Assembly: GCA_025526935.1 (NCBI GenBank)
Contig: JAHLKD010000075.1
Span: 124,001 to 188,000 of the forward strand
DNA: 64,000 nt
From: Cladochytrium replicatum
Lineage: Eukaryota > Chytridiomycota > Chytridiomycetes > Cladochytriales > Cladochytriaceae
Reading direction: 5' to 3'
Positions 58,843 through 64,000 of the stretch are shown here, piece after piece. Numbering within the stretch: position 1 is the stretch's first letter; every line of letters starts with the position of its first letter. The notes under the pieces were generated by a model. It was not told the origin of the DNA, searched no databases, and saw only the letters and a list, made by a program, of their open reading frames with translations. The position numbers and the translations under genes are program-made.

Positions 58843-61470
58843 ATGAAGTTCTCGTTAAGAATCAGGAGACGTGTTCTCAAGCATTTCTTTCCATGTATCA
58901 CTGCCGGTGCTATATTCAACGTTCTATTTTATCTCTACTACATCATATTTTTATCTGAGAGAAGTGACCCCAAAATCGCTGGTGATGACAAATCGAATCA
59001 CCGTTCCATGGTTTTGTACCCCTTTTTTCACCTTCGGTCAAAGGCTGAAACCACTCTACAGAAATTCTCCGGAGATTCCGAAAAGTGGGTGGTGAGCGAA
59101 GAAATTGGTCAGCATCAAGAAGTCGACAAATATGATCCCACTGTGTCGTACGAAGGGATCAGGAGACGCGATATTTCGCACAGCGAGAACACAACTGGTA
59201 GTTTATTCGACCGCTCCTTCATGTTCTTAGATTCCTAATCCCGTAATTAGCTACATCACACACAGTTAACGAGCCAAAGATCCCTGTTTGGTTGGACAGG
59301 AGGATGAACTGGAGCGCAGGGAGGTGTGATATCCCCTTGAAACAAATCTTTCTGCCTCATACCAATGGAACACAAGACGTTGGAACGCGGAAATGTTTTC
59401 TTGACACATTTTACTCGTTGAGACCCTCGGGTCGAAATCTTACTGACCCGGTAGCAGTCAAACTCACCGGATTCCATCAATGTCCACAACTCAACGGGGC
59501 AACATTCAATGCGATGGCTCGGCTACTTTTCTATGTAGATGGGTGTCCTCCAGATAGCCCAAACGAAGAATTTCCGATGCTTGCCCGTGTGGTTCCTCAT
59601 TCACCCTACACCACGTTGATCCCACTTCGCTCTGTTGAGGCGTGTGATGTAGTTGACTTAATCGACAACACTGCGCGAAGACTGTTTCATCAGCTGCGTC
59701 GATATGCTCCTGGTGCAAGTTTAAAAGAGCTAGGTATTACCAAAGACCATTCCGGTTTCTCTTACGAACGTCTCATTCTCAGCAAGGTTTGCGTGCTATA
59801 GTGCAGCGTCAGGGAAAAACTCCTATGCTCGAATTATTGAAGGAGACGGAGCGTGGGGGCGGTCACTCCTTGTGCACGTCGATCCAAATACGTACTTCGA
59901 TAACTATGGGACGCCATTTTCCAGTGATATCGGCCCGTTAGATTACACACCGAATGCTTGGTGTGATACGCTGTCACCAAATTCCACAGGAAAGGAAAAT
60001 AACCTGACGCCCGCCACCGAAAATGGTCTGGCAGGTGAAATCGACGAGTCTGATGAAATAGAAATATCACTCGAAGGCTTTAACAGTGACGACGGCCTTA
60101 GTGAAAATTTTATCTCCGAGGATGGCTGGCTGGAAAGTGAGGCAATACTGGCTGCCTTAAACGAGTGCAAAGCGTCGAAGTCGAACTCATCGGAATGCAA
60201 CATTTTGAAGGATCTCGCGCCAGTCCTCCCGTCTTCTGGCTTAACACGAAGAATATCAAATTCGAAAATCCACACACCTGTTGGCGGCAGAAAGATCTTT
60301 GGCGTGGCTCTAACAAAAGAAGCATTGGAAGGTTCATTCCCACAACAGCCTGGAAACATTATAAATGACGAAAGAGATGTTCCCCAAGCGACACCTTTAA
60401 ATACAACATCAGCATCAGCATCGACAAGTAATGGGATCCCTTCATTTTTGAGCCGCTATTGGAGTAAGGACAAGCTACACCAAACACAAAGATCATATAC
60501 CAAGCCGAATCCAAAAAAGCTGCAAAAATACAAGTTAGCATACTTGATAATGGTTTATCAAGATTGGAGGAATGCGCAGATTCTCGTCGATCGGCTTCTG
60601 GACAAAAATGTGTTCATTGCAATCCATGTGGATCGCGATACCGAAGCCGTCGGGATCAGATCACTTCTGGAAACATATGTGCAAAATCGATACCCTAAAG
60701 CTCAGAACATCCACATCTTGAACAACACACTTGGAGTCCGCTGGGGCCACTCTTCAATTGTTTTCGCACAGCTGAATGGAATGTTTGCCCTGCTGGACTT
60801 GGCAGACTGGGACTTTGTGATCAACCTCAGCGAACACGACTATCCTCTGAGGAAAAACTGGCAGATCCACAGTCTACTCATGTCAGGCGAGAGCTACTTG
60901 GAAAACAGTACTCTTCCATTGAAAGATCCACCAAACTGGTTTCGGATATGGCACTATCACAACCCAAGAGCACATCGACGGCGCATCAAATCCCCAACTT
61001 GGTGGTTTCCCAGCGACAACGTGGTTGAGATGGATCGTTCCTTACCACTTAGAGTATTTCCATGCCCGAACTGGGATCTCTCAGTGAAGAATAGCCAGTG
61101 GTTCGCTGCGAGTCGCGCACTAGTGGAATGGCTGCGTTCATCCCAGGCTTTCGCTAACCTGCTGGCGTTCATGGAACACTCATTCATTCCAGATGAGTCC
61201 ATTTTTGCAATCCTGTTGTACAATAGCCCGTATTGGAGGAAACTAACTACAAGCGTCAATCGACGAATGATCTCACTGAAACCAGGGAACGCCCACCCGA
61301 AGTGGTTGAGCTCGGCACATGAGCGTTGGGTCAAGCATAATATGAGAGTTGGCAACATTTTTGTGAGGAAGATTAATTTGTCGGAGCAAAAGGATTTGTT
61401 GGTGAAATGGATTGATGAAGAGGTTGGTCTTGTGATCGATACGACGGTTAGTGCATCAGGTTCAGTCTGA
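58843..61470 (+). CDS. GT14-type (core-2/I-branching, xylosyltransferase-like) glycosyltransferase, 836 aa
   Basis: Three exons, 58843-59197, 59266-59733 and 59783-61470; phases close at both introns. Type II membrane protein: basic start, then a signal anchor (CITAGAIFNVLFYLYYIIFL). Residues about 120-330 form a region I do not recognise (WLDRRMNWSAGRCDIPLK; VVDLIDNTARRLFHQLRRY), followed by an acidic, Ser-rich linker. The catalytic part starts near residue 525: LAYLIMVYQDWRNAQILVDR, VFIAIHVDRD, GVRWGHSSIVFAQLNGMFAL, NLSEHDYPLR, and FIPDESIFAILLYNSPYWR. These are the Branch/GT14 motifs used to transfer GlcNAc or xylose in the Golgi. The protein is about twice the usual family length. Confidence 0.85.
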
Positions 61471-61689
61471 AGGGGTGCTGGGTCGAGTTCAAGGCCGTCG
61501 GGTGCCTGTTGTAATTTTTCAGAATGGTTGAATCACTTTGAAAGCTCCGCAATCGGTGAGGTGAAGTTCGAGTTCATTCAGGTACTCATGAAATGGAAGA
61601 CCAAAGGCAAGGAAGGGACACTTTTAGAGCTGTGATCGTAAATACTTTTTGGTGCTGCTGCTTCCTTTGGTTGGAGGGACTGTATTTTG

Positions 61690-63036
61690 TTAATGCGAGG
61701 CAAGAAAGCCTTTCATATCAAACGCATCTCTTCCAGGTGCTTTGATAACAACGCCCTTTTCGGTAACGATCGCAGAAATGAGCGATGCCGGTGTGACGTA
61801 AATTGAATCATCGAGTCAGGATCGTGAATCCACGCCAGCTACACAGACGCTTACATCAAATGCCGGGTTCCAAACCCCAATGCCGTTGGCAGCGATTTGA
61901 ACTGTCGTGGTGGTGGTCTCGCCGCCAGCGCTTTCTTTTACACACGGCTTCATCCTCGACGGTCTGTCCACGGATCTGAACAACTTCGATCGCGGCACGC
62001 TCTTCTATTGGGATGTCGTCGCCAGAAGCGATGTTGAGGTCGACAGAGGTCGAAGGTGCGGAGACGATGAAAAGGACACCAAGGTGGCGGGCGGTGATGG
62101 CCAACTGATAAGTTCCAATTTTGTTTGCGGTGTCTCCGTTCGACGCGACACTGCCCAAGTTATGAGTAACCACGATATATCTCCCTAGGGTACTTTGGTA
62201 TACCGGTCAGCGCCAACGACGATTGCAGCAATGCGTTCCTTGCGAAGTAGAGCAGACACCATCGAGTCAGTCACGAGGGTCGAAGGGATCTTCTCGTAAA
62301 CGAGCTCGTATGCCGTAAGTCTAGAGCCATGATTGTACGGACGGGTCTCGGTGCAGTAGCAGTGCTGGAGTTTATGCAAAGCGTGAAGTTGACGAACAAT
62401 TCCGAGCGCCGTTCCCCAACCTGCCGTAGCCAAGCTTCCAGTGTTGCAGTGCGTGAGCACTTTTACGGATTCAGAGCCACCTACACTCTTCAGGATGAAC
62501 TCCGCGCCAAAGTTCCCAATGTTTTTGTTGTCTGCAATGTCGGCATCAAGCATGGCTTCTGCGGCGGCGACCACGGCATCCACAACCGAGCGTCCGGTAG
62601 CATTGGGCTCCGCAGCAGTTTTAGTGGCAAGGGCATCCAGCTTACCAGCTGCGGCGAAAAGGTTGACAGCAGTGGGACGCGACGTTTTGAGATATTCGAG
62701 CTGGGAGTGGATGAAGTTGTGCGCCGAAGCTGCGGTTGTGATATGCGAAGAATGCGCCTGCAACTGAGACAGCTCTACAGCAAGGGAGAGAGCAGCAACA
62801 ATCGCGATTGCAGGGGCTGGTTCATTGCATTGAGCCAAAAGATCCCAATCATTCATGTGAGAACTGACCTCCCCGCACCTGTTCAAAATCATAAGAGATG
62901 AGATTTGGAGAATACCCATTTCTTCAATATTATACCTTCATGGTCTTGATTGCGAGATGGCCATCACTCACGCCAAGCACGTCCTCGTAGATGCTCTCAA
63001 AGGGCAGCAGCAGTTGGTTGAGGATTTGCAATGAGC
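61690..63036 (-). pseudogene. Methylthioribose-1-phosphate isomerase (MRI1/MtnA), apparently decayed
   Basis: MtnA isomerises methylthioribose-1-P in methionine salvage. Motifs run in order: SLQILNQLLLPFESIYEDV, a 10-nt micro-exon giving V-R-G before APAIAIVAALSLAVEL, KVLTHCNTGSLATAGWGTAL (catalytic Cys), CTETRPYNHGSRLTAYELVY, VVGADR (catalytic Asp), [36 protein letters not shown] and VTPASLISAIVTEKGVV. Against function: no first exon with a start codon is found upstream of 63036; the frame shifts between QTVEDEA and [10 protein letters not shown]; and the last intron ends in AC instead of AG. Three independent lesions suggest a pseudogene; assembly error could explain one of them. Confidence 0.75.
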
Positions 63037-63277
63037 CTGTATATGCAGATTGGTTACGATCCACAAACGTGAAGCATGCATGGCTTGTCCATACTATACT
63101 ATTAATATCATATCGCCTGCAGCGTTGCAGGACGAGGGGAGCATGGCAGCAAGGTGTGGCAAAGCAGGATGATTCAATTATATGACATAGGGTGATAGCT
63201 CAGGCTGTGAACAAAAGTTACAATATCAATCGACTAGTACACTTCTTGATCGCTGGGAATTGGGGGTACTAATACAG

Positions 63278-63605
63278 TTTCCAAAAGGTGGGATCCCGCT
63301 TGCGACTGTTGCTGCAGGCGGTTGGAGGTTGGCGAATGGCGTGCGTCCCAATAAATTGGTGGGGCCAGTGCGACATTTACAGACGTTCTTTTTTTGGTTG
63401 AGGAATCCTTGGAGGGTTTGTTTTCGTGTTGTGCGACTCTTTTGACGGTTCTTTTGATGATCTGTTTTGAAGTTACAGCATAAATAGTCCACAGTCTTAC
63501 CCTTCAACTGAAACTTAATCCACAACAGCTCAGTACAACTCTTCAATGGGACCGAAAGAGTGCTGCACGCCCCAAGCATCATCACCTGCTCGAGGTGTCA
63601 CTTGT
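63278..63605. repeat. Direct repeat unit B: diverged copy of the ArfGAP 3' end
   Basis: Copy of 57855-58205. The coding part is decayed (the frame equivalent to the ArfGAP tail reads NGVRPNKLVG after a shift), but the 3' flank block near 63545-63600 is almost unchanged. No rest of an ArfGAP gene precedes it. Confidence 0.9.
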
Positions 63606-63935
63606 GAGCATGATGGCCCACACTATCAAGAGGCAGGCCATTCAAACGCATTCAGGACTTTGAATTGGCTGTCGCTACATAAATGATGTTGATTTGGGGT
63701 AAAATCTCAGCTTTTTAAAAGTCAAATACTTTTGCTTCTAGCTTGGCGGATAATACAATCGGGTAAATCATCGCGACCAGAAACCTAAATTTTGCACTCT
63801 ACAGGTACTATTAGTGCTTAAATGTTGACGTTGATGCCGAGCAAAGTGCCGAAAGGCCGATAGAAAATATAAAAGCTGTCGTTGTCGTTGGATCGGATCA
63901 GAAATAGCATCACATCGATCACACTTCATGAACAG
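63606..63935. other. Intergenic, promoter side of the last gene
   Basis: About 330 bases with no coding frame. The stretch GAAAATATAAAAGC near 63865-63878 includes TATAAAAG, about 65 bp before the start at 63936, and is a plausible TATA box. Confidence 0.5.
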
Positions 63936-64000
63936 ATGGCTTCCGTCCAAAAACCAGCTCCACTTCTCCGTCGTCTTGGGCGCAATGGACCGCTTGTGAA
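63936..64000 (+). CDS. Probable aldo/keto reductase, N-terminus only (runs off the window)
   Basis: The frame starts MASVQKPAPLLRRLGRNGPL and is open to the end. RRLGRNGP is the usual first strand and turn of YakC-type aldo/keto reductases (the family pattern is RKLG-x-x-GP). Only 21 codons are visible, so this is tentative. Confidence 0.45.
   Translation, partial: MASVQKPAPLLRRLGRNGPLV

Noticed and set aside
62441-62901. Plus-strand ORFs over MRI1
   Set aside because: Antisense of a conserved enzyme; alanine-rich shadow frames.

Overview
This window reads as nuclear DNA of an early-diverging, chitin-walled fungus, most probably a chytrid-like lineage. The case rests on a division-I-like chitin synthase, genes carrying many short GT-AG introns (about 45-65 nt), a fungal AreA/Nit2-type GATA factor, a GT14 branching-type glycosyltransferase and an APE-type LINE. 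The lineage call is inference from gene content; nothing here is a species marker. Gene models were built by hand from reading frames, splice signals and protein-family motifs. Exon ends are given where the phases closed.

Layout. 1-0.7 kb: a broken Pro/Ser/Arg-rich ORF and a (GA)n tract. 0.74-4.30 kb: a decayed LINE whose 5' end abuts nucleotide 1 of a tRNA-Asp gene. 4.6-8.3 kb (-): chitin synthase. 9.3-10.3 kb (+): secreted Trp-Asn-Thr repeat protein. 10.8-11.8 kb (-): DEK_C/SWIB protein, divergent from a vWA protein at 11.9-13.6 kb (+). 13.8-16.7 kb (-): multi-pass membrane protein fused to a polysaccharide pyruvyl transferase-like domain. 16.8-18.7 kb (-): tandem pair of small membrane proteins. 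18.9-19.5 kb: a relic gene. 19.9-21.7 kb (-): GATA factor. 23.2-29.2 kb (+): an MDC1-like FHA/BRCT protein. 29.4-31.6 kb (+): repeat protein with a frame break. 32.4-34.4 kb (-): LAT-type amino acid permease, head-to-head with a CCDC124/Lso2 gene (34.4-35.3 kb, +). 35.6-36.3 kb: GH63-like glucosidase remnant with internal tandem duplications. 36.9-37.8 kb (+): UBE2E-type E2. 38.3-40.5 kb (+): ATP-grasp-like protein.

41.6-43.0 kb (-) is a class-3 lipase pseudogene, and its intact paralogue lies at 46.8-48.2 kb (-). Between them are a large inverted repeat with a TATA box in each arm (43.5-44.0 kb) and a 3beta-HSD-like dehydrogenase (44.6-45.9 kb). 49.6-50.3 kb (-): LURP-one-like protein. 50.5-51.2 kb: small uncertain ORFs, one with an F-box-like motif. 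52.3-56.1 kb (+): TMF1/Sgm1 golgin, followed 160 bp later by an SMAP/Age2-type ArfGAP (56.3-57.9 kb). 58.8-61.5 kb (+): large GT14-type glycosyltransferase. 61.7-63.0 kb (-): MRI1/MtnA gene that looks decayed. Diverged copies of the ArfGAP 3' end bracket this last block (57.86-58.2 and 63.28-63.6 kb). A likely aldo/keto reductase starts at 63.94 kb and runs off the window.

Themes. Cell wall and surface: chitin synthase, the PPT-domain protein, GT14, the Trp-Asn repeat protein, a secreted lipase. Golgi traffic: TMF1 next to an ArfGAP. DNA damage and chromatin: the MDC1-like and SWIB proteins. The window also shows heavy local duplication and decay: LINE, lipase pair, GH63 remnant, MRI1, ArfGAP tail copy, inverted promoter repeat.
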